DNA of 64,000 nucleotides, from assembly GCA_021772985.1 (NCBI GenBank), contig JAJFKX010000038.1, forward strand, positions 1 through 64,000, read 5' to 3'. A program made the translations under genes and the position numbers. The notes below the pieces were generated by a model. The model was not told the DNA's origin. It made no database searches and was given only the letters and a program-made list of their open reading frames with translations. Below are positions 19,455 through 29,635 of the stretch, in pieces (the first letter of the stretch is position 1; each line of letters opens with the position of its first letter). This DNA comes from Gammaproteobacteria bacterium (GTDB lineage Bacteria > Pseudomonadota > Gammaproteobacteria > Xanthomonadales > Wenzhouxiangellaceae).

Positions 19455-20078
19455 CTAGCGTTGATCGTACAAACCCTCCAGGTAACTGGAAACCGCTTCG
19501 ATTTCATGGTCACCCAGGTTTTCAGCAATAATTACCATTTGCACGCTGAATGGATCATTCCCATCGTTGTTGTCGCCATCCCGATATCGTTTCAATCGAG
19601 CAACGGTGTAGTCGGCATGTTGTCCGGCCAGTCGTGGATATTGAGACAATGGATTGCCATTACCTACCGGCCCATGACAGGCCTGACAGGCAGGTACGCC
19701 TATTTCCTGTAGCCCGGATTGATAAATGCTTTTACCCAAGGCCACAAGCTCTTCGTCTGCAACACCTGGCTTGATCGATTGGCTGGCGAAGTACTCAGAT
19801 ACTTTGTCGATGTCAGAATCTGATAAGGCAGCTACAATTCCGAGCATTTCCGGTACTGAACGTTGACCATCGCGCACCATTCTGGTTTGCCTGGCCAGAT
19901 AATCGGCACTTTGACCCGCCAGTTTGGGCCAGATTGTTGTAGCACTGTTGCCATCAATGCCGTGGCAGGCAGCACACACAGTAGCCAGCTGTTCGGCAGT
20001 TTGTTCCGGCGCCGCTTGGTTTTGCGCAGTTGCCGCAGTCGACAAAATCAGTAAGCCCAGCCATGTAATTAAACGCAT
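19455..20078 (-). CDS. Diheme cytochrome c4
   Basis: This 207-aa periplasmic protein has a signal peptide (LITWLGLLILSTAATA) and two class I cytochrome domains in tandem. Each has a heme site (CAACHG near residue 35 and CQACHG near residue 131) and a downstream Met ligand (PEMLGI and the VQMVII region). Cytochrome c4 passes electrons to terminal oxidases such as cbb3. A TAGGAG site lies six bases before the start. It is divergent from engB. Confidence 0.94.
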   Translation of the reverse strand: MRLITWLGLLILSTAATAQNQAAPEQTAEQLATVCAACHGIDGNSATTIWPKLAGQSADYLARQTRMVRDGQRSVPEMLGIVAALSDSDIDKVSEYFASQSIKPGVADEELVALGKSIYQSGLQEIGVPACQACHGPVGNGNPLSQYPRLAGQHADYTVARLKRYRDGDNNDGNDPFSVQMVIIAENLGDHEIEAVSSYLEGLYDQR

Positions 20079-20169
20079 GCATCGCTCCTAACGATTTGGA
20101 TTCTGAAAGTAATCGTCTATTATCGTTGTTTCGATTTAGACACGCCAGCCCAATTATGCAATACGACAC

Positions 20170-21800
<1,631 letters not shown>

Positions 21801-21816
21801 TCGACCTGAGTCATTG

Positions 21817-22629
21817 ATGAAACTGGCAGTTTTCGGCGATCCGGTTGCACATAGCCTCTCACCGGATATTCATCAACAATTCGCTCTCCATGCAAATTTG
21901 CAGGTCGATTATCAAACTATTCATGCCAGTGTTGAAGAATTCGCTGGTGCGTTGATGGCTTTTCGCAGCAGCGGTGGAATTGGTGCCAACCTGACTGTCC
22001 CTCACAAGCACGCCGGATTGTCTGTTTGCGAATCTTTAAGTGCGCGCGCTGAAGCTGCCGGTGCGGTCAATACATTGATCCGTACTGATACCAGCTGGCA
22101 TGGTGATAATACCGATGGCATCGGTTTGATCTGGGATTTACAGCGCCTGCAACTGACTATAAGCAACAGCAACATTCTGATTATCGGTGCAGGTGGCGCT
22201 GCACACGGAATTATCCCTGTATTGCTGGGGCATAGCCCGGCCAGTATTACGATCACCAATCGAACAAACAACAAGGCGCAACAGCTGGCTGCCCATTTCA
22301 AGCACCAAGCCGTACGTGCTTGTATGCTCAGCAATATCGGCGGCTTGAAAAACATCGACCTGATCATTCATGCCAGTGCAGCAGGCCATAGCAATGATGC
22401 TTTTGTACTGCCATCTCCAGCAACCGATCTAAACCCTTATTGTTACGATTTAAGTTATGGGCAAGCTTCAGCAGCTTTCCTGAATTGGGCTGCCGATCAT
22501 CAATATCCGTCTTCGGATGGCTTGGGCATGCTGGTTGGACAAGCAGCTGAGGCTTTTTACTTATGGACAGGGTTTCTTCTGAATAATCAGGTACGTGAAG
22601 ATACTTTAAGCTACCTGTTAGCTGCTTAA
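21817..22629 (+). CDS. aroE: Shikimate dehydrogenase
   Basis: AroE reduces 3-dehydroshikimate with NADPH in the chorismate pathway. The substrate domain has VFGDPVAHSLSPDIH and the catalytic lysine in GANLTVPHKHAG, with DNTDGIGL completing the pocket. The cofactor site is IIGAGGAAHGIIPVL followed by TNRTNNKAQQLA, whose Arg supports NADPH use. I prefer ATG 21817 (MKLAVFGDP), giving 270 aa; a GTG at 21793 would add eight residues and overlap hemB. Confidence 0.95.
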   Translation: MKLAVFGDPVAHSLSPDIHQQFALHANLQVDYQTIHASVEEFAGALMAFRSSGGIGANLTVPHKHAGLSVCESLSARAEAAGAVNTLIRTDTSWHGDNTDGIGLIWDLQRLQLTISNSNILIIGAGGAAHGIIPVLLGHSPASITITNRTNNKAQQLAAHFKHQAVRACMLSNIGGLKNIDLIIHASAAGHSNDAFVLPSPATDLNPYCYDLSYGQASAAFLNWAADHQYPSSDGLGMLVGQAAEAFYLWTGFLLNNQVREDTLSYLLAA

Positions 22630-22663
22630 CATCTGACGAATTTCTGAGTAAATTAGGGTTTCA

Positions 22664-23167
22664 TTAATTATTTATTGATTGTTTAGCATTGGAAATTAAT
22701 TTGATTTGCTTATACACAATCACTAACCCCTGCAGCAACAGCAACACCGATGCCAATGGAATCAATGTTTTTAATAAATAAATTGCCGGCAGGCCACCAG
22801 CTTCAAAGCTGGACTCCCCAATTGCCCAGGAACGCCGCACGTAAGGCAGGCTGCTATACAACAAAAATCCGGCAACCGGAAACAAAAATAAAATGGTCCC
22901 GAATAAATCCACCCAGGCTTTGCGCCTGACAGAAAACTCCCGATAAAAAACATCCACCCGCACATGCCCATCCATGCCGAGTGTCCAGGCCGCTGTCAGT
23001 AAAAAAACAGTAGCGTGCAACCACAACACACTTTCCTGCATAGCAATCCAACCGATACTGAACACATAGCGCAGCAATACCACCGTAAACAACATCCCAA
23101 TCATCGCCAGGGTCAGCCAGCTGCTGATCTTGCCGATACGGTTAATGGTGTTTTCTAAAAATTGCAT
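22664..23167 (-). CDS. TRAP transporter small permease subunit (DctQ), orphan
   Basis: This 167-aa membrane protein has four predicted helices and the DctQ pattern (an amphipathic N-terminus, then FTVVLLRYVFSIGWIAMQES and GHVRVDVFYREFS). TRAP transporters import organic acids and need a large permease (DctM) and a binding protein (DctP). Neither lies next to this gene: aroE is on one side and a repeat element on the other. The partner genes may be elsewhere, or the gene may be a remnant; its frame is intact. Confidence 0.87.
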   Translation of the reverse strand: MQFLENTINRIGKISSWLTLAMIGMLFTVVLLRYVFSIGWIAMQESVLWLHATVFLLTAAWTLGMDGHVRVDVFYREFSVRRKAWVDLFGTILFLFPVAGFLLYSSLPYVRRSWAIGESSFEAGGLPAIYLLKTLIPLASVLLLLQGLVIVYKQIKLISNAKQSINN

Positions 23168-23221
23168 TTTCGAGCTACCTAGTTAAAAGAACTGACCTCA
23201 ATTGATGCATGGTGGTTATTT

Positions 23222-23541
23222 CCTGTGCAGCAGAAAGCGGAGCTTACTAGTACCCCTTCAATGTGATAATGCTGGGTTCAGTTAGTTTATCAGTGTTCGT
23301 GGCAAGGCGCGCCTCGCCGGAAATGGCATGTCCTTTGCAAGCGGCGTAACACAGTCCACGGGCACTGGTAAACTAACCCGATGGGCGCTCCCGTGATGTT
23401 CCGCAGCCGCGTTGCAACGCTCGAAAAGGGCATGCCATTTCCTTCACGCTGCGCCTTACTGCAAAACATCACGGGAACGCTGAACCCGGCATTATCACAT
23501 TGAAGGGGTACTAGAGTAAGTGAGTATTTCTGCTGCACAGG
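23222..23541. repeat. 320-bp nested inverted-repeat element
   Basis: This non-coding block has inverted outer ends: CCTGTGCAGCAGAAA (23222–23236) matches 23527–23541 exactly. Inside are 35-bp arms (23247–23281 and 23480–23514) that pair with one mismatch. Further inverted pairs lie within: 23281–23295 with 23363–23377, 23319–23330 with 23431–23442, and 23389–23400 with 23465–23476. The last pairs cross each other, so different folds compete. It could be a miniature transposable element or a structured RNA. I recognise no known family. Confidence 0.75.
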
Positions 23542-23586
23542 TCAAAGAGCCGCCAGGCGCGATTGAGGCCAGTTCGACAACGAAGC

Positions 23587-24042
23587 CTAGTCCCATTCGA
23601 GCAGTTTATATTGTGCCGGCTTGATCGGTTCCATATGATCCTCACCTATCCTGCTTTCCATGCGACCATCACCATCACTGTCAAAGTAAAAATATGGAAT
23701 ACCGTTGTCAGGGGTAATTTTCACCATATACACTCGCCCACCGACGCTGTATTCCTCAATGGTTTGATTACCCCGTCTGCGAATGTTGACTTCAGCTTCT
23801 GGGTCTATACCTTCCACCTTGGGTGGAATGGGTAAAGGCCGGCCACTTTGATCGGTGGCAGCAGGCGACGAGGTTTCACTTTCTGGCGCTGCCTGTTGTT
23901 CACCCACGGCGATCAGCGGCGCGGCGTCTGCAGAAGGTATTGACGGTGGTGGCAGTGCATCACCTGGCGGCTCATCCTGCGCCTGCAATACAATGGGCAA
24001 GACAAATAAGAATAACCACATTATCCTTTTATGCGTTTTCAT
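23587..24042 (-). CDS. DUF2782 family exported protein
   Basis: This 151-aa protein has a signal peptide (MWLFLFVLPIVLQAQ), a low-complexity Pro/Ala/Ser-rich stretch (about 20–65), and a C-terminal domain with VNIRRRGNQTIEEYSVGGRV and IPYFYFDSDGDGRMESR, typical of DUF2782. The family is commonly encoded next to polA in gammaproteobacteria, as here, in divergent orientation. Function is unknown. I chose ATG 24042 (MKTHKR); the open frame runs much further upstream but would overlap polA. Confidence 0.88.
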   Translation of the reverse strand: MKTHKRIMWLFLFVLPIVLQAQDEPPGDALPPPSIPSADAAPLIAVGEQQAAPESETSSPAATDQSGRPLPIPPKVEGIDPEAEVNIRRRGNQTIEEYSVGGRVYMVKITPDNGIPYFYFDSDGDGRMESRIGEDHMEPIKPAQYKLLEWD

Positions 24043-24097
24043 GGTGCGACCTCTATGTACCAAGGGTAGACTATACCAAAGACCCCGTGAAATTCTG

Positions 24098-26845
24098 ATG
24101 TCTGACAAACAACAAACAATTAATTCTTCGCAAAGCAACCAAACGCTGTATCTGGTAGATGGTTCCTCATACTTATTCAGGGCTTTTTTTGCGTTGCCCA
24201 ACCTGACCACCAGGGATGGCAATCCCACCGGTGCCATCTTAGGCGTTGCCAATATGCTAAGGCGATTGCAATCTGAATACCAACCTGAGTATCTGGCCGT
24301 GGTGTTTGATGCCAAAGGTAAAACTTTCCGACATGAACAGTTTGCCGAATACAAAGCAACCCGACCCAAAATGCCTGAAGACTTGGCCGCTCAAATCGAA
24401 CCATTGCATGAACTGATTGATTTAATGGGCATCCCCCGGTTGGTGGTTCCCGGCGTTGAAGCTGACGATGTGATTGCCACCCTGGCCCGTCAGGCCAGTG
24501 ACTGCGGGCAAGCGTGCCTGATTTCAAGTGGTGATAAAGATCTGGCCCAGTTGGTCAATCAGCACATCACCCTAGAAGACACCATGCAAGACCGAGTCAT
24601 GGATTCGGCCGGGGTAACAGCCAAATTCGGTGTTCCCCCAGAGCTGATCGGTGACTACCTGGCGCTGGTCGGTGATACCAGCGATAACATTCCCGGCGTT
24701 CCTGGTGTGGGGGCCAAAACTGCAGCTAAATGGTTGAATGAATATGGCAACCTGGATGCCACCATCAGCCATGCGGAACAGATCAAAGGCAAAATCGGCG
24801 AACGTCTGCGGGAAAACCTGGAACAGCTTCGGTTGTCCCGGCAATTGGTACAGTTGAAAGAAGATGTAGAGCTGGGTGTTGGCCTGAAACAACTGCTGAT
24901 TCAATCAAACGACCAATTGCGGCAAAAATTGCGACAAAAATTGCTTGAATTGCAATTCAGCAGCTGGTTAAAAGACTTGGACAATTCGGCTGGAACAGAT
25001 ACGTCTGCTGATGTTCAGATCGCATCCTCCGGTTTTGCCTGTAAAACCACTACGGTTCTGGATGAAGCTGAGTTTACCGATCTACTGCGCAAATTACGTA
25101 AAGCAGATGCATTTGCATGGGACACTGAAACAACCAATAAAAATCCAATGCTCGCCAGCCTGGTCGGCATGTCTTTTGCGCTGGATGAAACCCACGCCTG
25201 GTATTTGCCTTTAGCACACGATTATCCCGGAGCACCACAGCAACTCCCGATGGATAAAGTTCTCTCTGCCCTTAAACCTATTCTGGAAGACCCTCTTATC
25301 GGCAAACTGGGGCAAAATCTTAAATACGACATCAACATCCTGCGGCATTACCAGATTGAGGTGCAAGGTGTGGTGCATGACACCATGCTGGAATCCTATT
25401 GCTACAACAGTACCGCCGGGCGACATAACCTGGATGTACTGGCACAGGCACACTTGAATCATAAAACCATCGCTTTCAGCGATGTCGCCGGCAGTGGCAA
25501 ACAACAGCTGACTTTCAATCAGGTTGAAATTGAACAAGCCGCGCCTTATGCCGGTGAGGATGCTGCAGTGGTGGTCGGCATCCATGAACGACTGTGGCCA
25601 GAGCTAAAACAGCAACATGGCCCAAGCTCAATTTATCGGGAAATTGAAATCCCATTGGTTTCAGTATTGGCCAATATTGAATATACCGGGGTACTGATTG
25701 ATGCTGCTCGGTTAAAAGCCCATAGCCATGAACTGGCCAAAACCACACATGACCTGGAGCAACAGGCTTTTGAGCTGGCCGGACATGAGTTTAATCTGGG
25801 TTCCCCTAAGCAATTGCAGCACATTTTATTTGAGGAAATGGAGTTGCCGGTAATATCCAAAACGCCTAAAGGGCAACCATCCACTGCTGAAAATGTATTG
25901 CAGGAGTTAGCCCGTAAACATGAACTACCACGCCTGATCCTGGAACATCGCAGTCTGAGTAAACTGAAATCCACCTATACCGACAAACTGCCGTTGCAAA
26001 TACACCCCGATACCGGACGGGTGCATACCTCATACCAGCAGGCTGTTGCCAGCACTGGGCGACTATCCTCCACCGACCCAAATTTGCAAAACATCCCGGT
26101 TCGCACCGAGCAGGGCCGCCGTATCCGCAAGGCCTTTATTGCTCCCGATGGTTATCTGCTGCTGGCCGCTGATTATTCCCAGGTCGAATTACGCATTATG
26201 GCCCACTTATCAGGCGATGAAGGTCTGTTGGATGCTTTTCACAAAGGCATTGACGTGCATCAGGCTACCGCCGGTGAAGTCTTTGATGTGCCCTATGACG
26301 AAGTCGATAAAACTCAGCGCCGGGCCGCCAAGGCGATTAATTTCGGGCTGATGTATGGCATGTCCGCCTGGGGCCTTGCTCGTCAACTGGATGTTGAGCA
26401 AAAACAGGCCCAGGCGTATATAGATACCTATTTCAATCGTTACCCGGGGGTTCACGAATATATGGAACGCACCCGCAAAACAGCTCGTGACAAAGGTTAT
26501 GTGGAAACCCTGTATGGTCGCCGGCTATGGCTGAACGAAATTAATGCCCGCAACCCGGCACGCCGTCAAGCGGCTGAACGTGCCGCCATTAATGCCCCCA
26601 TGCAGGGTACTGCTGCAGATGTGATCAAACGGGCAATGTTGGATATAGATCAGTGGTTAACCGACAAAAAGGTTGATGCTCGAATGGTGATGCAGGTTCA
26701 CGATGAATTGGTGTTGGAAGTGCATGCCGACAGCGCTGATGATATTGGCGCACAAGTCAGTCAACGGATGGCGGCGGCGGCAAGTTTGAATATTCCCTTG
26801 ATGGTAGATATCGGTCTGGCGGATAATTGGGAAGCAGCGCACTGA
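24098..26845 (+). CDS. polA: DNA polymerase I
   Basis: This 915-aa enzyme fills gaps and removes RNA primers. The N-terminal 5' nuclease domain has LVDGSSYLFRAFFALPN, GVEADDVIATLARQA and SGDKDLAQLV. The 3'–5' exonuclease domain follows, with the active DTETTNKNP and KYDINILRHY motifs, so proofreading looks intact. The polymerase domain has motif A (ADYSQVELRIMAHLSGDE), the O helix (RRAAKAINFGLMYG) and motif C (QVHDELVLEV). I chose ATG 24098 (MSDKQQT); the frame is open upstream, but that part overlaps the DUF2782 gene. Confidence 0.98.
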   Translation: MSDKQQTINSSQSNQTLYLVDGSSYLFRAFFALPNLTTRDGNPTGAILGVANMLRRLQSEYQPEYLAVVFDAKGKTFRHEQFAEYKATRPKMPEDLAAQIEPLHELIDLMGIPRLVVPGVEADDVIATLARQASDCGQACLISSGDKDLAQLVNQHITLEDTMQDRVMDSAGVTAKFGVPPELIGDYLALVGDTSDNIPGVPGVGAKTAAKWLNEYGNLDATISHAEQIKGKIGERLRENLEQLRLSRQLVQLKEDVELGVGLKQLLIQSNDQLRQKLRQKLLELQFSSWLKDLDNSAGTDTSADVQIASSGFACKTTTVLDEAEFTDLLRKLRKADAFAWDTETTNKNPMLASLVGMSFALDETHAWYLPLAHDYPGAPQQLPMDKVLSALKPILEDPLIGKLGQNLKYDINILRHYQIEVQGVVHDTMLESYCYNSTAGRHNLDVLAQAHLNHKTIAFSDVAGSGKQQLTFNQVEIEQAAPYAGEDAAVVVGIHERLWPELKQQHGPSSIYREIEIPLVSVLANIEYTGVLIDAARLKAHSHELAKTTHDLEQQAFELAGHEFNLGSPKQLQHILFEEMELPVISKTPKGQPSTAENVLQELARKHELPRLILEHRSLSKLKSTYTDKLPLQIHPDTGRVHTSYQQAVASTGRLSSTDPNLQNIPVRTEQGRRIRKAFIAPDGYLLLAADYSQVELRIMAHLSGDEGLLDAFHKGIDVHQATAGEVFDVPYDEVDKTQRRAAKAINFGLMYGMSAWGLARQLDVEQKQAQAYIDTYFNRYPGVHEYMERTRKTARDKGYVETLYGRRLWLNEINARNPARRQAAERAAINAPMQGTAADVIKRAMLDIDQWLTDKKVDARMVMQVHDELVLEVHADSADDIGAQVSQRMAAAASLNIPLMVDIGLADNWEAAH

Positions 26846-27003
26846 CTACTTCTAATAACTTTTGCCCGGATATTGCATGAATGTTTGGATTTTAGGGTGA
26901 AACTGGCTAAACAATTGGTGCTATCGCCGACAAAACCATAGCGGGCTATGGTGTGTAGGGGATAGTGCGAAATGTGACGCCAGTATCAGCGTAAAACCAA
27001 ACA

Positions 27004-27022
27004 GGTGGGGCAACGCCCCACC
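27004..27022 (-). terminator. Hairpin after the Sel1-like gene, possible terminator
   Basis: GGTGGGGC and GCCCCACC form a perfect 8-bp stem with an AAC loop. It lies 20 bases beyond the stop of the leftward gene at 27042 and is followed on that strand by TGTTTGGTTTT. It also faces polA, which ends about 160 bases away, and might stop transcripts from both sides. Confidence 0.5.
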
Positions 27023-27041
27023 AATGATGATTATATTCTTA

Positions 27042-27650
27042 TTATTCCGAGTCGAACTTGGCGAAATCGTGCAATATCACCGAGTTATATTGCTCTTCAA
27101 AAGCCTCAGCTTCCTCAGCAGTCATGCTATGCGGGATATCTTTGGCACGAATAACACCACGATTACTGAATGAAACGCCAAAAGCTTCAATAGCACCGCA
27201 GTTTCCGACCCGGGATCCGGTGCATTTGCTTCGCTCTGCCCTGCGCCGTTCAGTTTTTGCGCGACGATCCATAATTTCAGTACCTGCAGCCCTCTCATTT
27301 TTGATAGCCAGTTCTGTACCGGCATCCTGCTGGTCCCGATCCAGTTCATCCCAGATGAGCAGCTGGAATTTTTTTACGACTTCAATCTGATCCTCTGCCG
27401 CTGTTGTCATCCAGCTATAGGCCGTTACATTATCTTTCTGAGTGCCCAAGCCAAAATAATTCATCATCGCATAACGATATTGGGCAAATTTATCACCGGC
27501 TTGCGCCAACTGCTGGTATTGACCTATTGCTGTGTCGTAATCCTCACGATCAAATGCTGCATTAGCTCCGGTCAAATCTTGTGCATTTGCCAGACCGCAC
27601 ATCATAAGAAGTGCAACCATAACAATTACTGTTGTTGTTTTGCTGTTCAT
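27042..27650 (-). CDS. Exported protein with Sel1-like repeat
   Basis: This 202-aa protein has a signal peptide (VIVMVALLMMCGLANAQ) followed by one or two Sel1-like helical repeats (FDREDYDTAIGQYQQLAQAG, then FAQYRYAMMNYFGLGT and YSWMTTAAED). A charged helical middle (about 105–150) may be a coiled coil. The C-terminus has CTGSRVGNCG, which could form a disulfide. Sel1 repeats usually mediate protein contacts. I chose ATG 27650; GTG 27662 is also possible. I do not know its function. Confidence 0.7.
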   Translation of the reverse strand: MNSKTTTVIVMVALLMMCGLANAQDLTGANAAFDREDYDTAIGQYQQLAQAGDKFAQYRYAMMNYFGLGTQKDNVTAYSWMTTAAEDQIEVVKKFQLLIWDELDRDQQDAGTELAIKNERAAGTEIMDRRAKTERRRAERSKCTGSRVGNCGAIEAFGVSFSNRGVIRAKDIPHSMTAEEAEAFEEQYNSVILHDFAKFDSE

Positions 27651-27728
27651 TGTCAGACCCACGGTAGTTGGTTATTACTATATACGAAATTATTAGTATA
27701 TTAGCAGATGTAAGCCGCTTATTACCAG

Positions 27729-28595
27729 TTAGCTCTTCAAATAGACTTCAAGCGCTTCAACAAAGCGTTTGGCAGAGCCTTTTTCCATATCGAAATACAA
27801 CGAGGGTTCAATCAACTCTAATTCCATCAGAGCAAAAGTGCCATTATCAAGCCGAACCAAATCAACTCTGGCGTATAGCAATGTTTTGTCAATGGCATTC
27901 ACCGCCAGCCTGCCTGCTTTAAGCAATTCTGGCGTTGGTTCGATCAGTTTTAAAATACCCCCATACTCTTCCTGTACCCGAAAGTCTCCAGACTTCGGCG
28001 TTTTCAAAATAGCGTGGCTAAATTCATCGGCAAAATAAAACAGTGAATACTCACCTTCCTCAACCACCGCATTGATGAATGGCTGCAACATTGCGGTTTT
28101 GGTTTGGAAAATAGGCAGAATTTCACTTTTCCGTGCCTGCCAATCAGTTTTACTGATCGGGTAAGTATTCATCGCGCTGGCACTGACTGTAGGCTTGATG
28201 ATCAATTGCTCACAATCCAAGCTGGTAAACGCAGTGGCTACATCCACCTCCGTCAGCTTGTATTTGAACACCGTTGGCACGATTGGGCAGCCATACTGCT
28301 GCAATTCCCGCAGATACAACTTGTCAATATTCCAGCGCACAATATCCAATGGGTTTTCAAGCCGGGCACAACTGTTTTCTATCTCATCCAAAACAGCCAG
28401 AAACTGCTGTTGAAAATCGTGATAATCCCATGGTGTGCGTATTATCACCAATTCATACTGGTTCCAATTTATTTTCGCCTGCCATGGCACCATTTCAACC
28501 TGCCAACCTGCAGCTGTCATGGGTTCAACCAATAAGTGATCAGAGGTGATGTGACCACCAATATTGTTCATGGTTAGAAAAGCACAATGCCGCAT
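27729..28595 (-). CDS. ATP-grasp enzyme, RimK/DcsG-like
   Basis: This 288-aa protein looks like a stand-alone ATP-grasp ligase. The N-terminal Rossmann-like part includes YELVIIRTPWDYHD and NPLDIVRWNIDKLYLRELQQ. The ATP-binding core has LIIKPTVSASAMNTYPI, MLQPFINAVVEEGEYSLFYF and, at the metal site, RVDLVRLDNGTFALMELELIEPSLYF. The family includes enzymes joining a carboxylate to an amine, among them the cycloserine-forming DcsG. No biosynthetic neighbours are present to suggest a substrate. It is a single gene with its own spacers on both sides. Confidence 0.78.
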   Translation of the reverse strand: MRHCAFLTMNNIGGHITSDHLLVEPMTAAGWQVEMVPWQAKINWNQYELVIIRTPWDYHDFQQQFLAVLDEIENSCARLENPLDIVRWNIDKLYLRELQQYGCPIVPTVFKYKLTEVDVATAFTSLDCEQLIIKPTVSASAMNTYPISKTDWQARKSEILPIFQTKTAMLQPFINAVVEEGEYSLFYFADEFSHAILKTPKSGDFRVQEEYGGILKLIEPTPELLKAGRLAVNAIDKTLLYARVDLVRLDNGTFALMELELIEPSLYFDMEKGSAKRFVEALEVYLKS

Positions 28596-28906
28596 CGCTA
28601 GGGTTCCAGTAAGGTTAATGGTGTAAATTAATTACAGCTGTTGAACGAATGCTGTTTAGCTTAATTCAATTTCACTGACTTCTGTGACCGTCTAGAGCCA
28701 TGTTCAATGGAGTTATTTTGATCGATTAACCAGTGCCGGGGCTTTTATATAAAGAACCAGCTGGTTAAGCCTCTCCTGGGTAAACTCCACGCAGCTAAAA
28801 CCGCATATATCGCTTTTCTATAAGGCCAGAAAACCTGGCGATGATAATATAATTGCGTATAGATTCAAATTCACCAGCTGATTAATTAAAACAGGAGTCT
28901 TTCTAC
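28596..28906. promoter_or_regulatory. Divergent intergenic region with repeated ACCAGCTG palindrome
   Basis: This 311-base gap separates the ATP-grasp gene and the DUF1499 gene, read in opposite directions. It holds a perfect 12-base palindrome AACCAGCTGGTT (28755–28766). ACCAGCTGGTTAA (28756–28768) recurs as ACCAGCTGATTAA (28873–28885), and a half site TTAACCAG lies at 28726–28733. These could be operator sites. An AT-rich stretch with TATAAT lies near 28850. No gene or RNA is seen. Confidence 0.4.
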
Positions 28907-29614
28907 ATGCACATTATGCGCTGGCTTACTTATCTGGCTTATCTGATGGCTGCTGTCTGTATATTCTCGATATTACTCTCCGGACCCCTGTATAAACTCG
29001 AATGGTGGTCTTTAGGCAGCATCTTCACGACCTTGAGAATCACCGTTCCACTAGGCCTGGCAGCGATCGTTTTATTGTTGCTTTGCCGCTTCACCGGCGC
29101 TACAGGTAACCGTGCTGTGACAGTAGCCATTTGCATCGCCCTACTGACTTATCTGCCACTCACCAGTGCCATGACTGCTCGTCAGTTGCCTTATATTCAC
29201 GATATCAGTACCGATACCGCCAATCCGCCTGAATTCAGCAGTGCTATGCTCGAGGCCCGTGCTAATGCCAGTAACCCACCTGAATATGATGGCCAGGACG
29301 TCGCCAGCCAACAAGCCGATGCCTATCCGGATATCCAACCCGTCACATTGGCATTTCCACCTGCAGAGATAATGTCACGGGTTAAGACCATTGTTGCTGA
29401 AGCCGGTTGGGAAATAGTCTCCAGCGATGCGTTAACGCTGGAAGCTACCGACACAACTTTCTGGTTTGGCTTCAAAGATGACGTGATCATCCGGTTACAA
29501 TCACAAGGTAGCGGGACACGCATAGACATACGCTCCAAATCCCGTATCGGCCGATCTGATATTGGAAAAAACGCTGCACGAATACGTGCTTTTACACTGG
29601 CATTACAAGGCTAA
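28907..29614 (+). CDS. DUF1499 membrane protein
   Basis: This 235-aa protein has three predicted membrane helices in the first 90 residues (LAYLMAAVCIFSILLSGPLY, LGLAAIVLLLLCRF, VAICIALLTYLPL). A C-terminal DUF1499 domain follows (VKTIVAEAGWEIVSSDALT, WFGFKDDVIIRLQ, IDIRSKSRIGRSDIG). The family is common in proteobacteria and has no known biochemical role. A clear AGGAG site precedes the ATG. The dienelactone-hydrolase-like gene follows 21 bases later, so they are probably co-transcribed. Confidence 0.85.
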   Translation: MHIMRWLTYLAYLMAAVCIFSILLSGPLYKLEWWSLGSIFTTLRITVPLGLAAIVLLLLCRFTGATGNRAVTVAICIALLTYLPLTSAMTARQLPYIHDISTDTANPPEFSSAMLEARANASNPPEYDGQDVASQQADAYPDIQPVTLAFPPAEIMSRVKTIVAEAGWEIVSSDALTLEATDTTFWFGFKDDVIIRLQSQGSGTRIDIRSKSRIGRSDIGKNAARIRAFTLALQG

Positions 29615-29635
29615 TCACTGCCTCAGGATTCTCTT

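Noticed and set aside
23855-24097. Longer N-terminus of DNA polymerase I
   Set aside because: The open frame extends 81 codons upstream but overlaps the DUF2782 gene and lacks polymerase features; ATG 24098 fits the family start.
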